Below the pieces are notes generated by a model, which was not told the origin of the DNA, searched no databases, and saw only the letters and a list, made by a program, of their open reading frames with translations. The translations under genes and the position numbers were made by a program. This document shows, one piece after another, positions 51,298 through 61,902 of a stretch of 64,000 bases of DNA (the first letter of the stretch is position 1; every line of letters starts with the position of its first letter). Source of the stretch: Scatophagus argus (Eukaryota; Chordata; Actinopteri; Scatophagidae); NCBI RefSeq assembly GCF_020382885.2, contig NC_058512.1, forward strand, positions 12,426,802 through 12,490,801, read 5' to 3'.

Positions 51298-52480
51298 CCT
51301 TGGGGTCTTCTCGTAGACGGAGAACCGCAGGCGGGGATGGACGTTGTTGTCATTCCCCCATCGCGTTTGCTTTTTGTTTAGATTTTGTTTTATATGTATG
51401 AATGCAAGAGGGCTTCAGCGCAAATAAGCACACACAGCGATAAGCCGGGCACGTTGCACCGGGGCGCAGTCTGTCCACACACTGCGCACTGGTAATCCGT
51501 GTCAGAGCTAAAGATAGCAGAGCTTCAGGCAGGGAAGGAAGGAGGGGGCGTGTGTGTTCGTGAACTGTGTGTGTGCGTGCGTGGCTGCCTTCCTCGTAAA
51601 GCCCCGTGTCATCTAGAATACGTGGGTTTTTCACATTGTTTTCATTTTTTCCAAATATTAATATGCAGGCATTTAGAGACGGGTCATCCCATTTAAACTC
51701 GCTCAAAGTCGCCATTTTGGTTCCATGAAACTGACACATTAAAGCGCGTTTAAGCGTAGCCTACACGTCCGGGACTCACAGTCTGTGCCGCGCGGCTCCG
51801 CTGCCGCCTCAGTATCGCCGATTTTTTCCGCGTTATGCGCTCAGTAAAAAAAAACAAAAAAAAAACCAGACAGCATAAAAAAGAATAGACGCGAAAATAA
51901 TATGCGATAGTCTTACCAACATCACTGTAGTTTCATGTACAAAATCATAAACAAAAATCACATAATTATCAAAGGCAAACTTTGTAGAAACACATGGCAG
52001 CAGTTCCACTATGCAGCCCAGGTGCTGTATTATCGATGTGCGATTTTATGAAAAATAATCTAAAAATATACAAATTATGTTATAAAAATTGGCATTTCAA
52101 TTTATTTTGATTTCTCACATGAAAAGGAAGGACGTGATCCTTATCATAATTATCATTCTTATTTTCTTATAGTTTCAAAGCAAATGTATTCTTCAAGTAT
52201 TGTCTGTAGCTGAGAGAGAGTGAGAAAAGCCTCAGATGAGGAAAAACTACAATTCCCAGGTGTTGTGACGCCCCTTGTCTTCAGCCAATCACAGCTCTTT
52301 GCTGTGCGTGTTGTTTTGAAGGAAGGCCCAGGGTTGTTTTGGATGTGATCAGACCACGTGGAGAGGAGAGGTAACTTTTCCGCGGTCTGACAGTTGCTTT
52401 GCGGCTTTATAACGTCCTGCACACTGTCCGCCACACTCGAAGCCACTTTCCCCACCTGTGTCCACCCAGTTTTGTGAGAC
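51298..52480. promoter_or_regulatory. Head-to-head promoter region of npdc1 (-) and eif4ebp (+)
   Basis: About 1.2 kb separates the two start codons. The npdc1 side (51298-51840) is rich in CpG and includes a YY1-like CCAAAATGGCG on the minus strand (about 51711). The eif4ebp side carries ACTACAATTCCCAGG (52246-52260), matching the ZNF143/THAP11 element, then CCAATCA (52285-52291), a TGACG half site (about 52266) and an E-box CACGTG (52355-52360). No TATA box was seen. The motifs are read directly; their use is inferred. Confidence 0.55.
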
Positions 52481-55400
52481 ATGTCAGGTCAGACTACCAA
52501 GAGCCGGGACATCCCGGCCATAAGGCGGGTCACCGTCCACGATTCCGCTCACATGCCCCAGGATTACTCCACGACTCCAGGAGGGACTATGTTCAGCACT
52601 ACGCCAGGAGGTAACTATGGGTGATTGTGGAAAAAATGCAATCAAACGTAACTTAAATCTTATCAAGAATAAGAGTATAACAAATCAGCAATACGAGGAG
52701 AAATCACATAAAGCGACAACTGAAGACAAACTGACAAGAAAAAGGTCTGTAAACGTGAGGAAACAGAATTTAAGTGCCATTTAGAGTAAAGGTGGAAGAC
52801 CGGCATGGGATTTTTAATAGCATGTTGAGCTGGAGACATGTATCACACAGTGAGTCAGTTTGCTGTGTGGTGCATGTGTGTGTGCCATCATTGAAGTGGG
52901 TCAGTTTTCAGTTTAAAAACCACACCTTGGTTTTCACTTTTGTGACACTACAGAAACAGTGGAAAGTTACTGTCAGTTAAAACATCTTTTTACTTCATTT
53001 TATTTTGAGCGAATTCCTTTTAAAAGTCAGATTTATTCTGGCATGAACATGTGTTCATGGTAAAGGGAACAGACTTTAGATCCTGCACACAGTCCTGTTC
53101 TGTTTTCCTGTAAATGTTTGACAGTCTTGGTTGTTTTCTGGAGGCAAAGGAAACTTTTTTCAAGCAGATTCAACACCCGAATCCCGCAGTCCATAACTAT
53201 TTCAGTGCACATATTATTGTTTTCCTTATAGTCAACAGAGAGCATCTTTTTTCCTACTTGCATTGATGAATAGTGTCTGTGTTTGCCTGTTTCCGATTGG
53301 ACCAGTGGAATGATTATAGCACTAAATTGTTTTCAGTAAACATTATCTCTTTACACCTCGTCTTCTCCTCAAAGGCTTCATCCACATTAATTTCTGACGG
53401 CTACCTTCCTTCTTTGAATCTTCCTAAAGATGAACCCTGTTGATTACAGACTGTACTCGTTGCATTAAGTTTTATGTTTATAAATGCTCAACTTTGCACA
53501 GCAGACTTATGTATTCAGTGTCAGTAGCCTGTAGTTATGGATTACTTACAAAATCAAAGACTATATTGTCAAATATAGGCCTGCATTCAGTCCTATCCTA
53601 TTTATAGACCTGTTATTACAGCTGGCTCTTGTTCAGCTGCAGGAACATGTTTACTAGACGGGGTTTCCACAAGGTCACACTGTTTATATTATAGAAGAAG
53701 AAGGAGCTAGTAATTGCTTTGTATGTTATAAATGAAACACATTTTTTCCCTGGATACATGTGTTACTAAAAAAACCCCACTATTTTAGCTTTTTGCGAAA
53801 GAAGGAAATTGATAATAGCCAGAACTTCAAAATTGAAATCACAAAAAAGAACAATTAATTCAGTCAACAGATAATATCAGTAGTGCTCGGCACTCAGAGC
53901 GACTGACAACAAAGACTCAAAGTCAGTCTCGCTCTCATCAACACACTGAGTTGTCTGGTCCATTTATTCAGTCTTTTACTCAAGCAGCCATAAGCTTGAG
54001 AGCTTGAAGTGTTTTCCCTCTGCAGTCGTGAGAAAGGTGACGGCGAGTCCACATGTCCACCCTAACTGATAATGTGTTCTATTCCCACTTGTCAGGTGGG
54101 ACAGATTTACACAGAATGGGGCCAGTGAAGGACGGTCAGCGTAAGCAATATGGATGACGTGAATGGAACGAGAACACACTATAATGACAAAAGTATACAG
54201 ACGGGTTGTTTTTTTGGGGTTGGACTCGGCCCCTCACTCCCAGTGAAGGGAAATCTTAATGCTTCAGCATACCAAGACATTTTGGACAATGCTATGCTTC
54301 CAGCAGTTTAGGGAAGGTGCTTTTCTATTCCAGCATGACTGTGTCCCAGTGCACAAAGCAAAGCTCCATAAAGACATGTTTGGATGAGTTTGGTGTGGAA
54401 GAACTTGACTGGCCCACACAGAGCCCTGACCTCAACCCCATCCAACAAATTTGGGATGAAGTGGAATGGAGATTGTGAGCCACGTCTGTGTAATGGTCAG
54501 GGGTCCCAATACTTTAGTCTATATAGTGCATGTGTAATGAAAGTTAGAATATATTTAAAGATATTTGAGAATATTTGCTTAAGTTTTGGAAGTAATATCC
54601 TTTCGAGTTTCCTGGACAAGATCAGCCAACATATTCCAATACGTCCAATACTGTATAAAAGTTAGCCTCATAAAAAAGAACAGTCTGGCCTTTGAGGTTC
54701 ACTGCATTCAGTGCAACACAATGAAACAGTTAATAAAATTCTTCATTGGTAGCGTGTGTGTTTATGTTGAAGTTGCTGCTCAAATTTGTTTAATTTTATT
54801 AAATTTAATTTTTTTCTCCTCTCTTGCTGTATTGCTGCTGCTAAATTTTCTTTGGCTTTTACTTCATTTTTTTCCTTTCCTTAACTGAATACTAGTCTCA
54901 AATGTCCGTGTTAGCTGCTGGATTTGATTGTATTTTCCACATGTAAATATTACAGTATGTTTACAAATGTTAAATGTCAAGGTTAGCAAATTCACATTCA
55001 TTTTAAGTAAAACTGACACAAGCGTTAATTAGTGTTGTCTCCTATTGTATTTACTAAAGTAAAGGTGCAGTATGAACACAGCTGCTGCAAATATTGATCA
55101 CATGTCATGTCAAGGCACTGACAGGTAACTCTGGTTTCCTTTGATGATGTCGCCTGCAGGTACCAGAATTATCTATGACAGGAAGTTCCTTCTGCAGTGT
55201 CGCACGTCCCCTCTGACTCGTACGCCTCCCAACCTGCCCGACATCCCGGGAGTCACCAGCCCGCTCAAACCGGATTCCTCTAGCAACACGAAAAAGCCGG
55301 AACAGACACCCAGTAATAACGCCGACCACAACCTCCACACAGAGGAGAATGCAGGTAAATAAGTTCAAATATATTCCTAAAAAGGCAGTTTAGCTGCAGT

Positions 55401-55488
55401 GTTTTTTTTTTGTTTCTGTAATACTGAACTGTTTTTGTTTGTTTGTTTGTTTTTTGTAGAAGATGCCCAGTTTGAAATGGACATCTGA
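52481..55488 (+). CDS. eif4ebp1: Eukaryotic translation initiation factor 4E-binding protein (4E-BP1-like)
   Basis: Small cytoplasmic repressor of cap-dependent translation: it binds eIF4E and is released on phosphorylation by mTORC1. Three exons: 52481-52610, 55160-55354, 55460-55488; 354 nt, 117 aa (human 4E-BP1 118 aa). The eIF4E-binding motif YDRKFLL is intact. The priming sites lie in two STTPGG repeats; hierarchical sites correspond to RTSPL and LTRTPP. The mTOR-signalling (TOS) motif FEMDI forms the C-terminus, mostly on the last exon. The N-terminal RAIP motif reads [12 protein letters not shown] and QCRTSP resemble 4E-BP1 more than 4E-BP2 (DYCTTPGG, RRNSP), whereas adjacency to nodal recalls human EIF4EBP2, so the paralogue number is uncertain. 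Head to head with npdc1, tail to tail with the nodal gene. Confidence 0.92.
54177..54528 (+). mobile_element. Tc1/mariner-type deletion derivative (in eif4ebp intron 1)
   Basis: 352 bp with inverted ends CACTATAATGACAAAAGTAT and actttagtctatatagtg. The body holds a decayed transposase fragment readable on the plus strand, including a match to the catalytic SPDLNPIEHLWDE block (gaccTCAACCCCATCCAAC region). Same family as 2884-3396 but a different deletion product. It cannot move on its own. Confidence 0.82.
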
Positions 55489-57148
55489 AGAGAGGACAAC
55501 AATGATAAAAGTGAATTCCAGCATTGTTATTGTTTTTTTTTTTGTTACTGTGATTAACAAAATGATCAGCTGAAATACGCTTTCAGATTTGTTTTGAAAG
55601 CAAGATGGCATTTTTTTTATAATGCTCAATATGTGTTAAAATGTTGTACTCTTATGAAAAAAAACACTAACAAATGCATAAAATTGTTTTTTACTTGACT
55701 TTGTATGACGTGTGACATATTTGGCATGTGCATCAAAGCCTTGGTAAAATTAAACCTTTAATATGGTGTAATGTAACGCATTTGATGATTGTAAACACAG
55801 TGCTTTAAAATATTTAGTGTTATACAACTAAATTACTGAAATTCAGCAGTCTTAAAACTGACAATATTTGGAAAATTAGCAATATAAATATTGGGGGCAG
55901 CAGAAACAAATTGTAAACGCAACACTGATATTAGCAGCTTTTACACTGATGTAACAAATTTGATTGCAAAATGTTGCTTATTTACACATTCAGCAGACAC
56001 AGAGCAACGTTATCATTGATATGCAGCTGTGTCAAAGTCAGTGTTTTTAGACTTCAGCTAAATACAAGCTAAGTAAATGCTTTACTAGCTAACATTGTGG
56101 TCTGTTGTTTGGTGGCGGACAGGTAGTTTAGAGTCTGTTTTCTTAACTTTTTGTGCCAGAACTACCACCACGTAAGTTAAGGGGAACTACAACAGACAGT
56201 TCTGGAAGGTCTTGTCGAAAAGCTCTTGTGATGCTCTTTAACAGAGGTAGTGAAGCTAACCAGAGGTGAAATCAAAAATATAATCAAAAATATTGTTTGA
56301 AAACGCTTCTTCTGAAAACAACACTCAGGTTCTTATGTCTTAGCGTGAAAAGCATGGATGTTACTTATGACATTAAAATTGGCTCCATGCCATTTATGTA
56401 TTTCAGTAAGTCTCCTCAGTGAGGCAGCTTGCACAACACCAGGATCTGATCTTACCATAAAAGCTGAAGGGAAAGGGAGCAACTTAAAAAAAACTCTTAC
56501 ATACAAACACTGTAATAAAAACCAGAAAACACTTTGTTCAAGTTAAAGATAAATTTATTGTATTATTGCACATAGTGTATACAAAGGGGGTCAATGTGAC
56601 CCAAACATCTTAATAAAGTTGAAGCGCTTACACCATTCTGGAATTTGCATTCATCATTTGACATTAAAAAATGAAGTCTTTAAGCATAAAACAGTTTTTA
56701 CTTCTGTTTTTGTGAATCCTCTGTGCTTTAGTGCTTTAGTGAGTGACCGCATTGTGCTTTTGTCTTGAGCTTGTTTCATCTTGACTGGATCAAACCATTG
56801 CCATGATCAGTCCTTACAAGTTTGATTTATAACTCATCACTTGCAATCCAAGGCACAAATTTGGTCACCTGATCTTCTACAACAAGTACCAACAATTTTA
56901 AAACTCTTTAATTTTTTAAATCCATAATTTAGAGAGGTGTGTCCAGGATAGTCTCTCTCTTTCATGTTCTGCAGCAGCAGCAGCCTCTGTCCCAGCATCA
57001 ACCTGGACATATCCGTAAAGTGCTTGTGGACATCCATCCACTTTGTGCCTCTGAGTGGCTCGGGTCTGTGACTGTATCAGACCCCTCTGGGCCTACGGCT
57101 CGGTGGTTCCAGTCTATCTGTCTTTTAACCAAAAAGTTTTCAGGTGTC
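55489..57148. other. Convergent 3' UTR region of eif4ebp (+) and nodal (-)
   Basis: No further coding exon is supported. Candidate polyadenylation signals are AATAAA on the plus strand at 56613-56618 and AATAAA on the minus strand at 56554-56559 (TTTATT on plus). If both are used, the two transcripts overlap by about 60 nt or more. ATTAAA near 55749 is an earlier option for eif4ebp. Confidence 0.45.
57018..57023 (-). promoter_or_regulatory. Candidate miR-430 seed site in nodal 3' UTR
   Basis: The minus strand reads AGCACTTT here, about 126 nt after the nodal stop codon. GCACTT pairs with the AAGTGC seed of miR-430c, and the preceding A extends it to a 7-mer. miR-430 is known to dampen squint in zebrafish through its 3' UTR. 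Confidence 0.45.
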
Positions 57149-59014
57149 TCAATGGCAACCACACTCCTCCACCACCATGTTCTCATGATGCCTCATGACC
57201 ATCTTCCCATTCTCGTAGTACAACATGGAAAGCGGTGCCAGGCGGGTTGGCACACAGGACAGACATGGCACTTTGTCTGGGTGGTGAAGTTTCAACAGGC
57301 TCTGGAGAAAGAAAACAGTGGCACATTAGAATACATCTCAAAGGTATTAGTGAGTTATTAATAGCTAAATCCTCTTGGAGCAAATACTGTACAATAGAAG
57401 TTAAGGATTTTGTCATGGTGACAAAAATTCAGTCTTACCTTCATGTATGCATGGTTGGTTGGGGTGAAGGTTGCATCCACTGGTGTAGGACAGCTCCCGT
57501 CACAACGATAGGCATTGTACCTTTTGGGATAGACAATCCACTTGCTCCAGCCAAGCTTCTCAAAGTCCACCCACATGTCCACTTTCCTGCAGAGAGAACC
57601 CTTCTCCTCTGTGGACTTGCTGGGAGGAGCAGCGTCCACCACTCTCTGCCTCTGCTGCTGGGTCTTGTGGTGCCTCCTGACTCTGTGGCTCCTCGTTCTG
57701 GAACTAGACCCAGCTGCCACCCGCTCCCTGTCCAGGCTTACGTACTTGGAGTGCTCGGCTGTGTGGATTAGTGTTGGCATTCGCTCGCTGTTCGGGTTCT
57801 GTCTGGAGAAAACCACCATCATGACCCGGTCAGCTGTAGGGTGTTGTAGTCCCTCCTGCTCCTGCTCTTCTTGCTCCATCACCTCAGCCTCGTCCTCCTG
57901 CTCCGTCATCTGTGCAGAGTGTTCGTGCTGCAGCCAGCGGCGGAGCATCTCTGTCACATTGAACACCTTCCAGGAGGAGGGGGAGACCATCGAACTGGGG
58001 TGAGCTCTCAGCCGGCCCAGGAACAGCCTGTTCTCTGGACAGTGCATGTCGGGGCACTGGTCCCTGTGAGAGTGGTAGATGTCCACTGAAGCTCTGGAAG
58101 ACTCTGTGAAGGCAGGCAGGCGGATGCGAAGTTCAGCCAGTTGGATGTTGTCGCTTGCAGACATGGAGGACATGTCGAAGGTGACAGACCACCTCTTGCC
58201 AATCTGCTGGCAGTCTGAAAGAGACAAAGGTAAAGAGAACTGGTTAGCATTTTTTATGACTTGTATAAGAGAAGGCACTTAATTTACTAACACACTTGAC
58301 TTTTTCCAGCAAGACCAGTTCCTCATAACTGATGACAATAATATTGCAACTCTAACAGATTTTATCCCCAGTGGAAAATTTAATAACTGTTCAAATATAT
58401 TCATCAGGCGAAGTTTGATTAAACAAATTGTTAGACTGCTTAAAATAAATGAACGCATAGCTGTGCGGGTTTTGCGGGTGTGTATAATAGGAAAGAAGCT
58501 CGCATAATGTTTACATGTTGCTAAAGCGACATGCTGTGGCATTCAGTACATTCACTTTAACATCTATATATTCTCTACAATGTTTATATGAAGCCATATC
58601 CAATGTGTAATCCCTAGTAAATCAAACAAAGTGCACATACACCGCATGTCTCCAAGGAAACCTGCACATCCAATAAAAGTTATTGTTTTCTAATGTTTAA
58701 TACTTACTCTTAGCGACAAGGCTGATCACAGAGTCGGAGTCGTGCAGAGCGGGGTTGTCCTCTGACCTGGTGTGGCTCACGCTGGCAGCCGGAGTCCGGG
58801 CCCGGTCCTCGGTCAGCATGGTGCGGTAGAGCTGCATCATGTAGAGGGGCAGCCTGCTGCTCTGCTGTCGCTGCACGGTGCGTCTAGAACCGCCGCCCTT
58901 ACCACGGAGCAGTGCGCCAGGGTGAATCCCTGGAAAGGGCTGCGCGGCGAGACCCACAACCAAATCCACAAGGAGAAGAAGCGCAAAAGAGAAATCCACT
59001 GTTAGTCCCATCAT
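57149..59014 (-). CDS. ndr1: Nodal-related TGF-beta ligand (probably squint/ndr1)
   Basis: Secreted Nodal morphogen that signals through activin receptors with an EGF-CFC co-receptor to induce mesendoderm and left-right asymmetry. Three exons (minus): 58708-59014, 57439-58214, 57149-57301; 1236 nt, 411 aa. The signal peptide is about residues 1-26 ([16 protein letters not shown]). The prodomain ends at a furin site, RVRR at 280-283. The mature ligand holds seven cysteines: C311 ([16 protein letters not shown]), RC and SC ([12 protein letters not shown]), PC and SC ([19 protein letters not shown]), and CGC (MVVEECGCH). The exon 2/3 joint falls at NHAYMK/SLLKLHH, conserved in Nodals. An acidic E/Q-rich run (about 207-223) lies in the prodomain. 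The paralogue call (squint rather than cyclops or southpaw) rests on linkage to pou5f3 and on sequence feel, so it is less sure than the family. Confidence 0.93.
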
Positions 59015-59071
59015 AGCTCCCAGGTATGGTGTTTAGCTTCCAAATGCTCCAGGTGAGATGCTGGGCCTCAG

Positions 59072-59078
59072 TTTTATA
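59072..59078 (-). promoter_or_regulatory. TATA box of the nodal gene
   Basis: The minus strand reads TATAAAA about 60 nt upstream of the start codon, in GTGATTATAAAACTGAGG. Spacing suggests a short 5' UTR with the start site near 59045. A T-box-like AGGTGTGA lies further upstream at 59226-59233. Confidence 0.6.
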
Positions 59079-59239
59079 ATCACACACCTCTCTCCTGACG
59101 TCCTTTGAAGAGATCTGTCAAACTACAGATGGCTGAAGGGCGTGTGTGATCCACGGGGGCGCTCAAAGAATTAAATGTGACAAGCTTGTTGTGTATCGAA
59201 ACTAACCGGTCCTTTGTAGTGGCAGAGGTGTGAAAACTG

Positions 59240-60970
59240 TAAAAGCCCACGACTTGTTACTGTATTGTATAAAAGAGATCCCTTTGAAAAGAACCCATGA
59301 CGGTAACATTAGTTAAGGAGATTAGGAACTGCACAACTGCGCAGTGATTAATGGGACAGCAACACGGGAGTTAATCAGAAAAAAATCACTTTCTGTAGCA
59401 CAGGTCGTGACCTGTTAGAAGACTGATGGGACATAGCGATGAAAAATAAAGAATCAGGGCCGAGTTAAGGTCAGCATCTGGCACAGCGCTAATGCAGAAT
59501 AAAAAGAACTTTTGATATTTTCCATGCTGCGTTTTAATTATTGGTTAATTTAGACCCACGTTTACTATGTAGGCCTAAGTTTCAACAGCACGATCCTGGC
59601 ACGAAAGGTCTAGTGCGCATGTCCATACATTTTGTTTAAGTTTAATTATCTTTAAGATAATTACATTGGACTAAATAATTGCATAGGACAATAAAATTGT
59701 AAATATTTAACAAGAATGATGTTGGTGATGGGTTGAGGCATTCTGTTTTTTTTAAAGATATAATTCATTTAATGTTTGTTTTCAGTGAGTTTGACAATAA
59801 ATAAATAACAACAATAACAAACTAAACAGTAGAACATCTGAATATTGTCAATAAATAAATGATCTCTAATAGATACATATTAAAAAGGAAAAATAAGAGT
59901 AATAAGTGTTAAGTGGACATTACTGAAACAACTTGATATTTCTTTTAACTTTTCCTTTTTCTTTTAACATGTTTTCTATAAAAGAAATCTGTGGTAAACT
60001 TTTGAAAAAGAAAACTAATGTTTTTATGAAGGCAATGGCAATAATTTTATTCCTTGATACATGGTTCTCAGCTGTTCTACAAATCAATATTTATGTGATT
60101 TTGAAAATACTGTACATAAAAGATGTCATGCACCACCACCTGATTCTTACATGCTAATTGATGGCAGCATTGAAAAGACATTAATGACCTTCATGATTGT
60201 TTCCCATCCCAAAGTCAAACTGCACACTTGACCTCAAAAGAGAGAAAAAAGAGTTGATGGCCCACTACAAAGCTTGGATTCTTTTTGATGAGCACAGTGT
60301 GTGAAAAGAATAAAAAAAAGAAAAGAAAAAGTTCCATTTGTATTAAATTTATCCTTTGAAGATTCTTCATTATCACCATTTCAAACAAACCTTTGTTTTA
60401 AGTTATAAATGGGGTTTTGGGTGATTGGAATGAAAGTAAGGAACATCCAAGCTTAATACAAAAAGGAATTATAATATCACTTGAGAATGAATAAAATTTA
60501 GCAGGATCATCAAGATAATCTCATTTTACAAAAACATATATTTTAATACATTTAAGTGTACCAAATGCAAAAATTGTGAGCTTGTGGCAGCATCCGAGGA
60601 CACTGAGCATTTTACACTGATGCTACAGTTGAACAGTGATGGGACAGATGGATCCTTGAAGAATAACAGACCACTGTGCTGGTCCTCTCAGGATAACTAG
60701 AGGCAACAATGTCAAAAAGTTCTACAAGTTATGGCCATACTGCCACCTAGTTCTGTATGCAAGGTTCAGTTTAGTGGCCATAGTTTGGTTCAACCATAAA
60801 AGTTAGAACATAGGAAATAATAACTGGTAATATATAATTGTGGCAAAATCTGTCAAATTTGTCTTAAAGCTATGCTCACATCCCCTTACATACAATGATG
60901 TTTCTGTTGTTGAGGAGTTACTGGTTGCCGTAATCATTTTTCCTCCCTGTGCTGGCCCTGAAGAGATGTT
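59240..60970. other. Intergenic, nodal to LDLR-family gene (left part)
   Basis: AT-rich sequence containing the upstream region of the nodal gene. No exon, RNA gene or recognisable repeat was found. Confidence 0.55.
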
Positions 60971-60988
60971 CACAATACATATTAGCAT

Positions 60989-61336
60989 CCATCCATCCAT
61001 TCTATACCTTATCCGTCAGGGTCGCGGGGGAGCTGGAGCCTATCCCAGCTGACTACGGGCGAGAGGCGGGGTACACCCTGGACTGGTCGCCAGTCAGTCA
61101 CAGGGCCAACACACAAAGACAGACAACCACACACTCTCACACTCACACCTAGGGGCAATTTAGAGTAGCCAATTAACCTAATGTGCATGTTTTTGGTATT
61201 GTGGGAGGAAGCCGGAGTACCCGGAGAAAACCCACGCAGGCACAGGGAGAACATGCAAACTCCACATAGAAGGGCCCAGACCGGGATTCGAACCCTATGA
61301 ATCGACAGTGCTAACCACTGCACCACCGTGCCGCCC
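60989..61336 (-). mobile_element. Full-length tRNA-derived SINE with 13-bp target-site duplication
   Basis: Same family as 45547-45907, in reverse. On the minus strand it starts GGGCGGCACGGTGGTGCAGT (box A region), has box B GGTTCGAATCC and ends in the ATGGATGGATGG tail. The 13-bp duplication TACATATTAGCAT is perfect (60976-60988 and 61337-61349), pointing to a recent insertion. Confidence 0.94.
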
Positions 61337-61769
61337 TACATATTAGCATTAGTTGACAATTAGAATACATATTTCCTGAGGACTGTGGTGAATTCTGTGA
61401 ACTTGTGCTTTGATTATAATTGCATTTCTTCTGGGATAATAACCTCACTGAATGTACAGTAGGGTAAACGCATATTTGCTCACAAATGCAAATGTGCAAT
61501 AAGAAAATGGAGGCTTGAATAGCATGGCTTGCTACTAAGAGCTGGATCTAATTATTAATTTCTTTTTGTTTTTTCTCAAGGTCAGAAGGGGATGATCTCC
61601 TTCACCAGGGTGCACATCTCACCAAAGGACAAAGTCTGCGATTTTTGATGTCTTTCCTTCAGACAGACAGCTGTCACTCAAACCACAATGCACCAGCCCC
61701 TTCCGAACCCTCTCGCGAGACCCCGGTAATGCCAATCCGGGCAATGTATACGTCCTTGTTGTTTTATAT

Positions 61770-61902
61770 CCAGACACTTCCTCCAGTCCACCCGGAAGAG
61801 CTGGAGGAAGTGTCTGGGGAGAGGGAAGTCTGGGCATCCCTGTTCAAGCTGCTGCCCCTGCGACCCGGTCCCGGATGAAGTGGAAGAAGATGGATGGATG
61901 GA
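61770..61902 (+). mobile_element. 5'-truncated LINE 3' tail (Rex3/RTE-like)
   Basis: The segment ggggagagggaagtctgggc, then the gacccggtcccggatgaagtgg region and a GATG-repeat end, resembles the common 3' end of fish Rex3/RTE elements. The left limit is uncertain and may reach about 61610. A perfect 17-nt inverted repeat (61770-61786 and 61801-61817) is included. Confidence 0.6.
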
